From assembly GCA_023238725.1 (NCBI GenBank), contig CM041540.1, positions 2,755,001 to 2,819,000 of the forward strand: a stretch of 64,000 nt of DNA, read 5' to 3'. The stretch comes from Scortum barcoo. Lineage: Eukaryota; Chordata; Actinopteri; Centrarchiformes; Terapontidae. This document shows positions 19,861-33,318 of the stretch, piece by piece. The position numbers and the translations under genes were made by a program. The notes beneath the pieces are model-generated. The model was not told the origin of the DNA. It worked only from the letters and a program-made list of their open reading frames with translations, and did no database searches. Numbering within the stretch: the first letter of the stretch is position 1; each line of letters starts with the position of its first letter.

Positions 19861-21455
19861 TCACAGCAGCATGGACTCCTGCATGGCAAACGCCTCCTGT
19901 GCGTGCCTGTAGTGTGGTCCTCCGAACAGCTGGGGGAGCTGTTGCCTTATGACAGGCTGCTGCTCCTGGAACTGTGTCCTGTAGTGGAGCAGGCCGTCCG
20001 GGTTGGAGGGAAAAGTGAACTCCTGCACCGGAGACATTTGGGCTCGCTGGAAGCTGGGCGAGCGGGGCATCCCACCTGGGGACGGAGGGGGCAGCTCGTC
20101 CTCTGGCGCCCACTCGAGCCCGTCTACGGACCGCTGAGGCCCGCCCTCTGGCATGTAGTGCGGGTTCGCCTCGACTCTCCGGTGCCCCTCAAACCTGTAG
20201 TCCATCGGAGCGTAGACCTGTGAGGTGGAGGTGAGCTGTTGCAGGTAGATGGGGGTGGAGCGCCCCTGGGGGTCCAGCTGCAGGGAGTGCTCGGCGGCGG
20301 GCCTGGCGTTTCGTGGGTTGTGGGCGGAGCTAGGCGGCGGTTGCCTGCGGTAGGTGGTGTAGGAATTGTTCATGAAGACCTTCTCCGGAGAGAGGCTGTT
20401 GGGCTGCCGCTGGGTGGTGGCGTACGGTTGTTCCCCGTACGCCACGCTGGAGGAAGGGGTGAATCTGGGGGGCAGAGCATAGAGTCTGTCCTCTCCGCGG
20501 TGGTCCAGGCTCACGCTGTAGGTGGGATGAAAGATGGGGACCTCAGTAGTAGTTCTTCCCGGGGAGTGCTGCTGGGGAGGGCTGTGATACTGGCTCTGGC
20601 TGCCAGGGTAGCTGGCCTGGACCCCTGCTGGACTGGAAAATGGGGGAGGAAGAGAGTGTTTGGCCACCCTGGGCCCTGATGCAACAGAGACAACGCTTCC
20701 AGCCAGGCTGGGTCCGCGGCCGGGGCTGCTCTGATGGAGGGATGATACACTGAACGGTGTCTCACTGCGAGGGGTCCTCATTCTGGACGGAGGTCTCTCA
20801 AGCTCCTGGATCTCGAAATTCTGCTCTGGCAGCCCTGGTACGTTGTCATACTGGGAGGCGTTGGAGCCCCGGTTGGAGCCGGGGATGAAGCCCTTGGAGC
20901 GAGGCCGGCGGTGGAGCTGAGCACCATCGTCTGGGCTGGAGGGGGCCGGTGATGGCCCTCGACTCAGCTGGACCTCCCGTGCCGCCGCCTGCTTTGCTGC
21001 TTCCAGCTTTGTCTCGGAGGGTTTGAACCAACGGGGGGTGAAGTCTCTGTGAGAGCTGGAGGCCGCGTTGGAGTTGTGGTTGGCAGTGGCGTGACTCTGA
21101 GGCTTCCTTTTATCTACCGTGCTGAACTGCGATGTAGGGGTGGGGGCGGAGGTTGGCGTCGCTCCCCTCTCAGGCGTGGTGGAGGTGGACTGCTTTTGTT
21201 GCTCGTTGGCGATCTCCCCCGACCCCCTGGAACGGGCATCCCTCCTTTCAGCTTTGTGGTGGCGGTGCGTTTTCTCCAACGAGTCCCGGCGTGCCCGGCT
21301 GGGGGGCCGACTGTCCCGCTGGCGGTCTGGTTGAGGACTCGGCTCCCGGGGAGGCTCAGCGTGGCTTTGACCGTTGGGCACGTGGTTCACCGCTGCTGCT
21401 GCCAACTCAGGAGGAAGCTGCCCGAGAGGCTTCTTGGGAAACTCTTCCTCTTTAC
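19861..21455 (-). CDS. usp6nl: usp6nl exon 14: long disordered C-terminal region and stop
   Basis: The acceptor is GTCTTCCAG. It runs 1595 nt without interruption, encoding residues 361-891 from GKEEEFPKKPLGQLPPEL, nearly identical to human at that point, to AMQESMLL and TGA at 19863-19861. Pro-, Ser- and Arg-rich stretches (PPREPSPQPDRQ, RRQPPPSS) are possible SH3 ligands. GC content is far above the flanks. Confidence 0.95.
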
Positions 21456-24400
21456 CTGGAAGACCAAAAAAACAGTAGAAACACGTTAAAACAGCATCGA
21501 GGAACAAAAGTGAACGGTGATGGTTTAACACACTGTGGCGCTGATTCACATCAGATGAGGAGTCACGACAGGGACATGGATTCATGCAACACCACTGCCA
21601 TAGAGAGGTAAAAAAAATAAAGGAGAATTACATTCATGACAACACATAATCACATCTCAACAAGCAAAGGACAGGAAAAACATCAGAAGTAGTGTTTGAT
21701 ATTCACTCCAGGCTTGCCGGAGGGGCTCAATTAGGAAGTGACATTCAATTGAGTGGTCTCTGAAATTATGAGTTTCACTCCATTTCATTAAACTGTACTT
21801 AGCTGCAGCAGTAGCCCCAACTTGAAAGGTCATACAGAAATAGTTCTTGATTAATGAACCTTATTAAATATACTGAGACATCAAAGTTACTAATCTACAG
21901 GCAGTTCATGTTAGAAGTTATGACATCAATACTTAGTCACTGCTTTATGTCAAAAAGAAATAAAAAGTACAGTTGACAGGAACATATAGACACAGTGATG
22001 GTGACTGTAAGGGAAAGTGTGATCACCAGAGTCAGGAGACGGCAGCTGGGGAAGGTGCTGTGGGAGTGATCCAGGAAGTGAACTTATATGTACTAAACCC
22101 ACAAACTAAAAAAAAAAAAAAACTAAATAAGAAGCATCTGTTCGTGACAACTTTATCCACTGAGCTCGGCCATTTTTCTCCTGAACAAATCAACAGGGGA
22201 ACTAACCAAAGCTAACTTATCGTCATTCAGTTTTTCCTTGTCAGGAAGAAAAAAAAAAAAAGGAAATGTTGACTCTTTCTAGCACCACATTAATACTAAA
22301 AGTTTTCTGTCTTCTTTCAGTAATCCTTATTCACCAGAGATTCTCCTGTCCCCAAATACAGGTGAGTAAACCTTTTCCTATCACTCTGCTTCTTTGTTTT
22401 CAGATACAGAGTTTACTCTTCCTCTGAATCTTGCAAATTTAAGTACATGAAATACATGACAAGTGACCCTCCATTTAGATGTGAGTCCATAGAAAATTCC
22501 CAACAAATGCTGTGACCTTTTTTTGGCTGAAAATGCAGATAAACAACAACTTAAAGTTAACATTAATGTTTAAAACCTACAGCTTCAACCTGAAGTAAAC
22601 TGTAGAATGTGCAAACATTTCCTATAATATTTCACTTATTGAATTTAATAACTCAAAAACTGATAGAAAAGAGTTTTCTATAGTATAATAGGAGAATATA
22701 ATTTAAATTCTTTTCATTTTATGTGTACTTTAGACTCCAGGTGTGTACAGATTACTTCAAATCACACTGGTGGTGGCGCAACAACAACGTCATACTAATA
22801 CAGGTACGTAAGCGCTTATTCTGACTGAGGTGAACTTCTTCTGAAGTATAATATCATTATTCAAGCCCATTTTATATTGTCCTCCATCCTCCTCGCTTCA
22901 AGACTAAGCTGTTCATGGCCACCATATTTGTAGCTGCTAGCAGGTATCAGTATTGTTTTTATTTCACACAGCTGGAAGGAGGAAGTGATTTCAGTGTGAG
23001 GGGGTGCAGTCTGTAAAACAATGAAACCTGCCTAACCTTGCCTCAAGGAGCTGCATTTATACCGTCGGAGTATAAATACTGTTGCAGAGGCTTTTTCCTC
23101 AATTTACAAAGATCGGAGGAACATAAAATTGTACTTTCAAGGCTCATAAAATAACATAAAAGATGTGATTCTGACTTTTTGTATGAAGGTCTTCAGGGGG
23201 AGGTGTGTTAAACAAGCCACCATCAGAATAAAAGATAAGAAAAGGTTGGTTTGACAAGAATCTTCCAATTCACTGGTGTATTTTTAAAACTTTGGACAGT
23301 GTGTAACTTTTCTGATCTTTTGTCCTGAAGGGACCCGGCCTAAACTCAATTTTGGCAGAGGTTAATAGCAGAGAGTAACTGAATCCAGACAGGTTTAACT
23401 ACTATGCAGAGACAGAAGAGAGAAAAGCTCCTGTAGATCAGAAATTCATCTAGCTGGTGTTTGCACAGAATAAGAAAAAGAAGAGACCTTTTCTAAAGTC
23501 AAACTAGCCCCAGTAAAGTTCAAAACGACTACCGTAAAACCAATGTCATTTCTCTAAGTTCAGCCAACTCAGATATAAAAAAGCAGATTAAAAAACAAAA
23601 AAAAAAGCACACCAGCAAATGTGGTAGCAGATGGTTGTTAAAACACAAGTTAAACAAAAGCCTCCAGTGTTGTAAAAGTGGCTCATTATCTTGTCAGCAG
23701 GCAGGCAAATGAACAGACAGCTACTGTTCGAGTTGTGTGGGCTCTGGAAGAAAGGAAACTTCTGGTTCCTTCTTCTGTATTAAAGTCAGAAATTGTATAA
23801 AATAAGTGGCTGCTGCTGTTTACAGAAAACTAACGACTAAATACAGGAGGAGAACGACACACAGGGACCTGAAAAAGACTGATGAGGACAGGTTTGTCTC
23901 TTAAAGTATACTATTAGCTGCAGGTTGTACCTGAGAAAAGTCAGATTAATTTAAAATACATTTTTCATAATAACTATAATCATACGCTGCATGTTTTAAT
24001 AGCCAGTGTACAGATCAGCTGCTGATTTAAAAAACAGTGATGATTGGCTAATAAAATACTATGATGCTCTACCAAACAGACTAAACAACAACAACAAAAA
24101 AAAACAAATGATAATTTTCCAGTTAAAAACAATATCATATGATGACTTTAGTTGGCCACCAGATGGCGCATTATGTCACCTGAAAGACCTTAACGGACAG
24201 AGGGGATATTTCAGTTTCAGTCACTTTGGAATAAAAAGCAAAGAAAGAAAGAAAGTGAAGAAAGACGAGAGGAGAGCCACTGCAGGACTCCAAATAAGCC
24301 GAAATAAGCAAAAACATCATGTGGGGTTTGGGGGAGTAGATAAAAACAGCTGGAAAGACCAGTTTGTGGGGGCAAACACCGGAGTGCTGCTGGACAGACA

Positions 24401-27400
24401 GGAAACAGACAGGACGGACTGACGGACAGATGGACAGAGACATGGAGAGGGACGACCAGTCAGGATAGCCCACCGGTTACTGTTGTAGGAGGGAATGTGG
24501 CCCCCGCTCACGGCCACACTTTTGTTGTTGTTGGCTTAACATCGTTTTAAAAAGAAAAGAGGGAGAGAAGGCACATTTAATGAGGAGACAGAGCAGGATT
24601 AGAAAACACACCGTTACTACGACTACAGGCGCTAACACCACTACACGCGAAAGAGACGGCAGGAAACCGCAGTACACGCGTGAAAGCAACAATACTTGAA
24701 GGGCATTTGATTGAGAGTTTCAGAGGAGTGTTTGACTGATTAAATGTCTTTTAGGCATCACATGAGTAGATTTCAATTTTTTTTTTTTTAACTATTTTTG
24801 AATTGGGATGTTTGTTTAAAAAAAATTAAATTTCACAGGATTATTTCTTATTTTTTCAATTAATAGACTCAATATTGATTTGATGAAGTCTCAGAAAGTT
24901 CTTCAAAGTTTCCTAAAGCCCAAGGTGATTGGTTATTATTACTGGTTTTATACTGTATTATTATTGGGGAAAAAAACTGTAAATGTTCATGTTTAAATTG
25001 CAAAAACACACTCACATATACTGTGCTCGTTCAGGTAAATGGCTAAATAAATTATCCAACCAACTGCATCAGATTAATATAATATGTGAATAAATAGAGC
25101 GTAGTTTTGTTTCCAGTTTTGTTTGTGGCCCCCAAAAAGAAGTCCTTTTCTGTATTAAAGCTGGTCATACTTTGAGTTTTATGCCATAGCTGTACCTGGT
25201 GCGGGAAGATCCAGCTTCGCCCTCCTGAGCTCCGTCATGGATGCCTGCAGCTGCTCGATCACAAAGTCGTCCTCGAAGAAGAAATCTTTGGACAAAGTCG
25301 CCTGCAGGAACTCCACCAGCTCTTCCATGGACAGCTTCATTAGGTGCTCTGTAAATCACACACGTATAAATGAGACTTTTTTTCAGTGTTTGAGAGGTGG
25401 ACGCCAGCTGGCAGTGCCGTGCAGAGCAAACAGTCTTACTTTTGTGCAATTTGAGGATGGTGTAGGACATGGCGGGCAGCAGTCGTTCACCCTCCAAGAT
25501 GTAGATGTCCCAGATCCTCAGGGTGAGCGTAAAGGGAGTCTATGCAAACACAACAAAAGGTTAGACTTCTTTTAGACCGATATATTACTTTGAGTCACTT
25601 TGACCATCGAGGATAAAGCTTATACAGAAAATCTCAGATTAAAACCAACAATGTGTTTGTTAAATATAATTTTCTTTTGACAGGTGGGGACTGTAGTTTT
25701 TAGCATATGGGAGGGGATAGTGAGTTTTTTGGGGCGACTTATTTGTAGCTTCGCTTTCCTGTTGGGTTTTTGTCTTGTCTTTTTGTGGGATTGTAAGACG
25801 ATAAAAGAAATACAAAGCATCACCAGATTTTTCCTTTAAAAGTCTGTTGAAACCTTTAATTTAGCGCAGGTTTGAAGTTGTTTCCTCCCCGACGGTGTGC
25901 TGTTATTTCCACGCCAAACAGATGACCAGAGTCTATTTAAGTATGGTAGGAGGCTTTTTGTCATGACACTTTTTTCCAACCAAGAGTAAACTTCAGGGGA
26001 AATCGCAAACATAAAAAATGGAGCATTTAAACACAGAACTGTTCCTGTTGGTTTTTAAAAACCACCTGAAGCAGCAGTTTTGTGGCGCTGAGCTTGCCAT
26101 TAATGTACTCACTCTGTCCAGGAAGCACTGGAAGAACCACTTCATGGTGTACAGGCTGGTAAACACCTCTTGGTTGTCCTGCAGCGGCACAAACAAACCC
26201 AACAGAAAATCCATTCAGTGCACCGAGCGGGACAGTTACTGCAGAGCAACAGTGACGAAAGCAGCATCCACCTCGATACTGATGATAGCGTAGTGTCATC
26301 TGCATAATTTATGTATAATATTAAGCATTTTGTCTTCTGCATGTCCGAGAAACACAAATAACACCAGTTTATTAACCACATCTTTACATTAGCACATATT
26401 ATTTATCTCTTTTAAGCTAAGTTTAAGAGTATTAATTGAGGCGTTCTGATGAAATGAAATTATTTAACACTTTTATTTAATAGTTATTTGGATAGATGTG
26501 GTATTTCAGGTATTATTCAGCACTTGTGTTGTGTGTCTCACCAGGTGTTGTTTCAGTTTGGGTATCATCTTCTTCAGGATTCGGTCGTGGTGCTCCTGGA
26601 AACGCATCAGCTTTGGGAAGCCGGGGACGAAAAACCCTAAAAAGGTGAGGACAGAAGGGACTTGCATCATTTCAGCTGTCTTTTATGACTCTTCTCCTGC
26701 ATATACAGTATTTACTATTGACTATTTATCCATGAATGTTGACAAAAATGTTCATATTTTCCAGGTGAGCTTCGCAATGGCAGCATGCAGCCCAACAGTA
26801 ATGGCGCTTTTCTATTACACAGTTCTAGCATTTTAACATCTACTGGAACGACTACTAATAGAGCTTGTGGTGAGATTGTTTTTGTCAGCTGCAGTTTCCA
26901 AGGTCAAGTATGAAGTTTTAGTCTGAAGAGCTGTACTGAGACAAAGACAATAAAAAATCTACATGAATTTCAAGTCAGTTATTAGTGAATATATAGACAT
27001 TTATGTGCATTCACAAGTGAATATCAGACGTCATTCTGCTCCAGCAAAAGTTGATCTGATGCGTCAACATAAGAACAACCGTCGTGTAAATTATTGTCGA
27101 CACATCCAGCAGCCATGACAGAGACACAGCTGCATTCGGTGGACATTTACTGTAAAAGTAGAATATGCTGCAAGAGTTTTTTTTCTCTGCCCATAAAAGT
27201 GAGTTTAAATGAGTTACCGTGCATGGCGTGCTTCTGCCCGGACAGCAGCTTGACCAGAGCCCAGAAAGCGTCCTCTTCATTCATGTAGATCAGCAGCAGA
27301 GCAGTGATCTGACTCATGCCCTGGCAGTAACCCACCTCCTGCACACACACACAGTTGGGGTTAACGATGATGAGTTGATTACTTACCGCCACATGTCCTT

Positions 27401-30400
27401 CCTGTCTTACTCGAGGCAACATGAATGAACTGAACAATGTCAAAAATGTATTGGTTGGGTTCTTATTTAGTGACAGCCTTAATGTTTTTCTGTTTAAACA
27501 TCTTATTTATGTGCAGCTGATATGATTCAGGGACTTGTAGCAATGTGGAAATCCAAAAATTCAAACACACAGACACAATAGAAAAACCAAATTCTACCTA
27601 CAACAAAAGCACACAGACAGAGAGATGCTGCCACTGTAAAAAGAGCGTAACCTTTGCAGTTTTCTGCAGACTGAGAGTGAATGACTCACCGTGTTGTACA
27701 TGGAGTAGGCTGTGAGGACGTGGAAGAGAGCCTGCTGCCTGAAAACACAAACACAAAGCATGATTACCGCAAAAAAAAAGTGAGAGCCAGGAGGTTTGCT
27801 TCTGTATTTTAACAGCTTGGACGGCCTAGAAGCTGCACACACAAAATAAATCAATTTGATGTACAATAACCTCTTCACACATGAGTCAAAGAAAAACACC
27901 GACCACTGTGTGGGAATATGTTTCTTAACTTTTTACACTGATAGTGTGAAAAGGCACATTAACAATGGTGTTAAAAGTGGCGTATTTTCCTTTAGAGTAT
28001 CTGAAAGCTGTGGCTGGTTGCTGATTCTCTTTGGCTTAAAAATCACAAGTGAAATCTACAAAGCAAAGCAGAAGTCCAAAGACAGAAAAAGGGGACATGA
28101 GTCCTCTCACTTCCATATTGGCAAAGCCTCTGAGCTTCAGATTTTAGGAATCAGTTCAGCCAGAGTGACCTGATAGATTTACAGTTTGATTTACCATCCT
28201 CTATATGTGATTAATACAACCATTAAACACATCTTACTATAGGTTGATAGTACAGCTGTAATGTGAAGTGTAAAAACATACTTATAGCTGTTGTCTTTTC
28301 CTGTATTTTTGCTGCTAAGTGCAAACTCCTTTGGAGTTTCTGCTCTGCTCTTTGAACCGTCTATCACACAGCGAGGAGCAGCACTTCATAGACAGCTGAG
28401 AGATTTTTGAGATTTTTCTTTGACTTTTTTGTGAGTGAAGTTAGAAGTTAGTGTGAGTGTATGTATATATAGTATTTATTTATTGTGTGTTTACACATCT
28501 GACAGGTACAAACAGAATAAAATGTAAAGATGAGGTAAAACAAGGTTATCTGAGGGAGGACTCTGTTTTGGTTGGACACAGAGAAGCAGTTTCTCTCAGT
28601 GTTGTTATTACTGCAGGAGAGTAAATAGTGGCTGTTAATGTAAAAGCATATTGAGAGATACCCACTTGACATCGTAGCGATGCATGAACATGATGTGGTC
28701 CCTGTAGGTTCGGTTCACATCCAGGTCGATCTGTCGGATGTCGGGAGAGTGTCCTCTGGCTCTGGCCTTTAGCTTCTGTAAGCAGAGAGATTAAAAGGCA
28801 AAGGTCGGCTACAGAACTGAACATTAAAACTGTCCTTGGAAAAGTACAACTTCATACTGTGCACTGCTCAGAGATAAAAATGCTTTATTGAAAAGCAAAA
28901 TATATCTGCAAGTTAACAAGAGTGAAAATGTAAATGAACACGACAGCCTTGAAAAAGATTTTTGCTGCCAAATACGGGTCTGGAAAACATCAAGTTAACA
29001 ATCTGTAAAGATGAATCTGTAGTCTGCTGACTGTTCCAGACTGAACTGTGTCTCTGCTCAGTGAATAACTACTTCAACCCTGCTGCAGGGCTGAAAATAG
29101 ACATTAACTGTTACCCTGAACTTCTTCAGAAAGTGGTTTGGTGAATAGATGAAATTGAACAATAAAGAAAGATATTACAGTTTAAAAGACACAAGATCCA
29201 ATGTGGTACTTTGTTGAGCATTTTAAGTATAATACAGTTATTTTATTTCTGATTGATTTATAATTAGTGTTCCCTTTTATGTCTCATGTTAATTTAGGGA
29301 TTTAAAAAGACAAAATTTCACCCTCAGAAAAGATAAAAAGCATTATTATGGACGCAGCTTCCCAGTTCGGTTTCCATTTTCCACTTTCTCAGCTTGTTTG
29401 CTGTTCCTGCCCTCAGCTCATAATTACAATACCTCCACACAGATACTGAAGGCAGCTGTATTATTGATCCTGCTCGCTAACTTTCTAATGAGGTCCAAAG
29501 TTTGTCTCAGTGCAGGACAGAAAGGAAAGTTCCTCTCGTGGCGTGCAGAAACGAGCTGTGCAGCTTTAGCACAAACACAATTAAGCCTCCAAACACATCT
29601 TCTGGAGCTCACTGAAATCAAATAAAACCAAGGTGCACGCTGGCTGGCTTATGAATCTTTATGAGGCTGTAATGAAGGCTGCCGTGCCACACTGACTTTA
29701 TAAACTAGTGTGGGACTGTAAAGTGCTGGCAGGAAGAGAGAGAGATAGAGAAAGAGAGAGCGCACCTCGTAGAAGTCCTTCTTCTCCTCCTTTATTTTGG
29801 GAACGTCGAGCAGGAGGCACCACACCTCCCCTCGCAGCTGCAGGGGAATTCCCTTATAGATCCTCCGGACCAGCTGGAAGGAAGCAAACAGCGGGAGGTC
29901 ATTGTTATAAAGGCCTTCAAAGAGGAGCGGCTTCGTTCACCTCAGAAACACCCTCGACATTTACACCAGAGGAGGTTTTCATCCAGACTCTCAGTCTGCA
30001 GAAACATCAGGCCTTTCATTAAATATCAGAAGAGGATGGATCAGTCCTGACCGAAACAACAGCTTTAACTCTGAAAACAGCGATAATTCTGATTAGAAAC
30101 TAATTGCTGAAGTCATTTACGAAAAATATCAAACATTCAAATGTTCAACCTTCACAAATGTGAGGATTTGCTGTGTTTTAGATCTTTGTGCATTAAATAT
30201 CTTTGGGTTTTGGGCTGTTGGTTGGATAAAACAAGCACTTTGAAGATCTCACCTTTGCCCTAGAGACTTCTTTTTAACATTTTCAACTCAAAAATGTAAA
30301 AATTGTATTAAGAATAATCATTAGTCTCAGACCACTACAAGATGGATGCAATAGACTGATTTGACCCCATTTGTGTCTTATCTATTTTGAAAAGTACTGC

Positions 30401-32117
30401 ATAAATACCATTTAATTACTTATTAATAATTGTTTTACATAATTCATACTGCATAATTACTTGGTCTGGTATTTTGTAATATCTACATAATCCCTCGTGT
30501 TTGTTTTCCGCAAACAGAAAAGTTAATCAGGTTTTATCTTGTTCACTTAAACGTATTTGGTGTGTTTCTCCTGCCAGTATCCAATTATTACAGCTGCAGT
30601 TTATGAATTTTTAATGATCTCAGTTTGTGAGGTGTTTTTTTTTTCCTGGAGATGCAGGAGTCTTTAACCCACACAAAGCATAGACATTTGAAGATTTCTA
30701 ACCCTCTAAAAAGCTGAATATAGTTGTCTTATATTCTTGTTTTTGCATGATTTGATCCAGAAAATGTGGCTCCTGTTTGTTAATAATAACCTTTAAAAAC
30801 AGATGTTTTCTAGAGGGTAAATTATGCAAAAGGCCAGATAAATAAATGCAATAATAAGACGCCAGGGAAGAAACAAAAGTGAAAAAATCCAGTTTGGTCT
30901 GTTCAGAGATTGTCGCTGCAGACCTCAGAGATGCGATCCGAGCCTCTGGCAGCTGCCAAGAATGATTCAGAACGGAGAAACCCATCAACTGAGCTGCTCT
31001 CGGCGTGTCAAAGATACAAACAGCGTATGCATGAATGCGCTCGGCACTCTTCCCGAGCAAAAGCAAAAGGGCTTTGGAAGGTGAACCACGACCATCTGGC
31101 TGGACGAGCTTCAGGAGAGATTGTGGGCAGAGAGAGAGACTGCTACGCATGCAGAACAGGCCGAAGTAATTCAGCGTCCACAAAGAGATGGAAAATCAGT
31201 CAGACTCAGTGCGAGGAAGATTAAGTCTTAAAACCCAAACTGCTGGAACAGCAAAGCTGATCAGAGCAGTGAATTCTCCGTCTGCAGCTATTAAAACCCA
31301 ACCAGTCGGAACAGTCCTACAGCAGATATGGGAGGTGTTGAAGCTGCAGGTGTGTGCTGTACAGGTGACTGACAGGAGGCATGAAAAGGACAGTCCTCCT
31401 ATAAGAAAACATCCCACGACTAAAAGCGTCTCCTTAACTGGGAATATGGTGAAACTCCTGAAATAAGAACATCAGGATTTTTAGTCTGTGAACGACCCAA
31501 AGCGGTAAAACCAGCTCCAACGTCTGGGTGAAGTTCGAGGTAGTCCTGAAGCAAACACGTGAATGAATCTTATTTATGACAGACAAACAACATGAAAGAT
31601 TTATCATCTTCGCAGGCTCGAACTCGCGCCGATCACTCAGCGGTTGGACGGATGAGAGATCAGCAGCTTGGTAAATCTCGTTTTTGATTATATTTATAGA
31701 AATAGCTGGAGCGATTTCTGCTTTTCTTTGTTGTACGTGATAGTAAAATGAACATAACATTTCACTATAGGGAGCGAAAACGGGCATTTTTCACTAAATT
31801 TTGGAGATAAGTCGATTCATCAATGAATTGAGAAAATAATCAACGGATTAAACATTGTAAAAATAACTGTAAGCTGCAGCTGTAGTAGTTCAACATAAAT
31901 ATCTACTTGATAAGTTAAATTTCTAGTTTGTTAGTCTGAATCAATAAAATAAGTCTGACAGTTTATAAATTTGTTGCTCGTGTGCAGTGATTTTTAAGAG
32001 CCGAGAGTTGATGAAAAGTTGTGAATGGGCTCTCGTCCGTAAACTCGCCCGCATGTCGTGTATGATGCGTTTCCTTATTAAAAAGCAGAGTGTTGTTTGT
32101 CATCCCAGAATTGATGA

Positions 32118-32164
<47 letters not shown>

Positions 32165-33279
32165 AGTATCCAGGCTGACACTCCATCAACCCCTACCACC
32201 ACACTCGGGACTCGCTCGTTTCTCGTGCAGCAGCCTTGTAATTAGGCTCTGATGAGCGAGTCAATGAGAGCATCTGTTAGTCTAATCATCCTCTGAGTGT
32301 GTGTGTGTGTGTGTGTGTGTGTTAGGCTGTGTTTTGGTGTGTGTGCACTCCAACACGTGTCAACATTGACATTTCTGTGACTCATTTCTGTTCTAGTCTT
32401 TCTTTGCATTTGCTGTGTGTGCACACTTTTAAAAAGCCTTTTTTAATTAGTTTGGTTTCATTCGGAGCACCTGAGCTGTTTGCCCTCCACGTTCAGCAGT
32501 TCATTAAGTGAGCGCACATTAAATAATCATTTGATAGTTATTTATTAGATGTGTATTTTTAGGTTTTGGCCTGTCGGTGAGGAAAAAAAACAAGATTTCT
32601 GAAGACGTCACTTTAAGTTGTGGGTAAAAGACAAAACAGGAAATGAAACAAATGAGAAAACAGGCGGGTCACACACGCTCATTAAAATGAAGGAAGCGAT
32701 CATATTAACAGCGACGCACCATCAAACTTTACACCACCCGGTTGAGTTGAAGGAGAAGCAGCACAGTTCAACACAATTCATGCCACTTTCTGGTGTGACC
32801 TGGTGATTATTAAAGGACACAGATGTAGTTTTAGGCCTTATTGACGACCACAACTTCCTTTAGGATGCTGACACAGCTCGGCGAGGTCTCAGATGAAGCT
32901 TTTTGTTATCTCCCTGATGCTAAACGCTGCCTAAACCTCAGGCCGCTTCTTTACATCTGCCGGTGTTCTCAGCAGCTGGCTGGCAAGTGAGGGAACAAAA
33001 ACACGAGACATATCAAGAGTGACCTTCGCCGAGCTGAAAGCACGCAGGCTGACTGACAAAGAGCGAAAAGCAACATCCCTGAAGCTTTTAAGAAGAAAGA
33101 CGGAGAAGAAGAAGACGGAGGAGGAGGAGGATGAAGAGTGATGTGATGGAGGGGAGATCTGAACACTCTTCAGTGTCCTTGGCTGTTACTCCACACTGTG
33201 AACATTTCTTTTGAAAACAAAGGGGAGGCAACGCCAAAGAATGCGTCTCGATGCCAGACATGAGTCTATTTCAAAGCCC

Positions 33280-33318
<39 letters not shown>

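Noticed and set aside
20239..20679. Plus-strand ORFs of 130-150 codons opposite the last usp6nl exon
   Set aside because: Shadow frames of the GC-rich usp6nl exon, which is conserved on the minus strand from GKEEEFPKKPLGQLPPEL to the stop.
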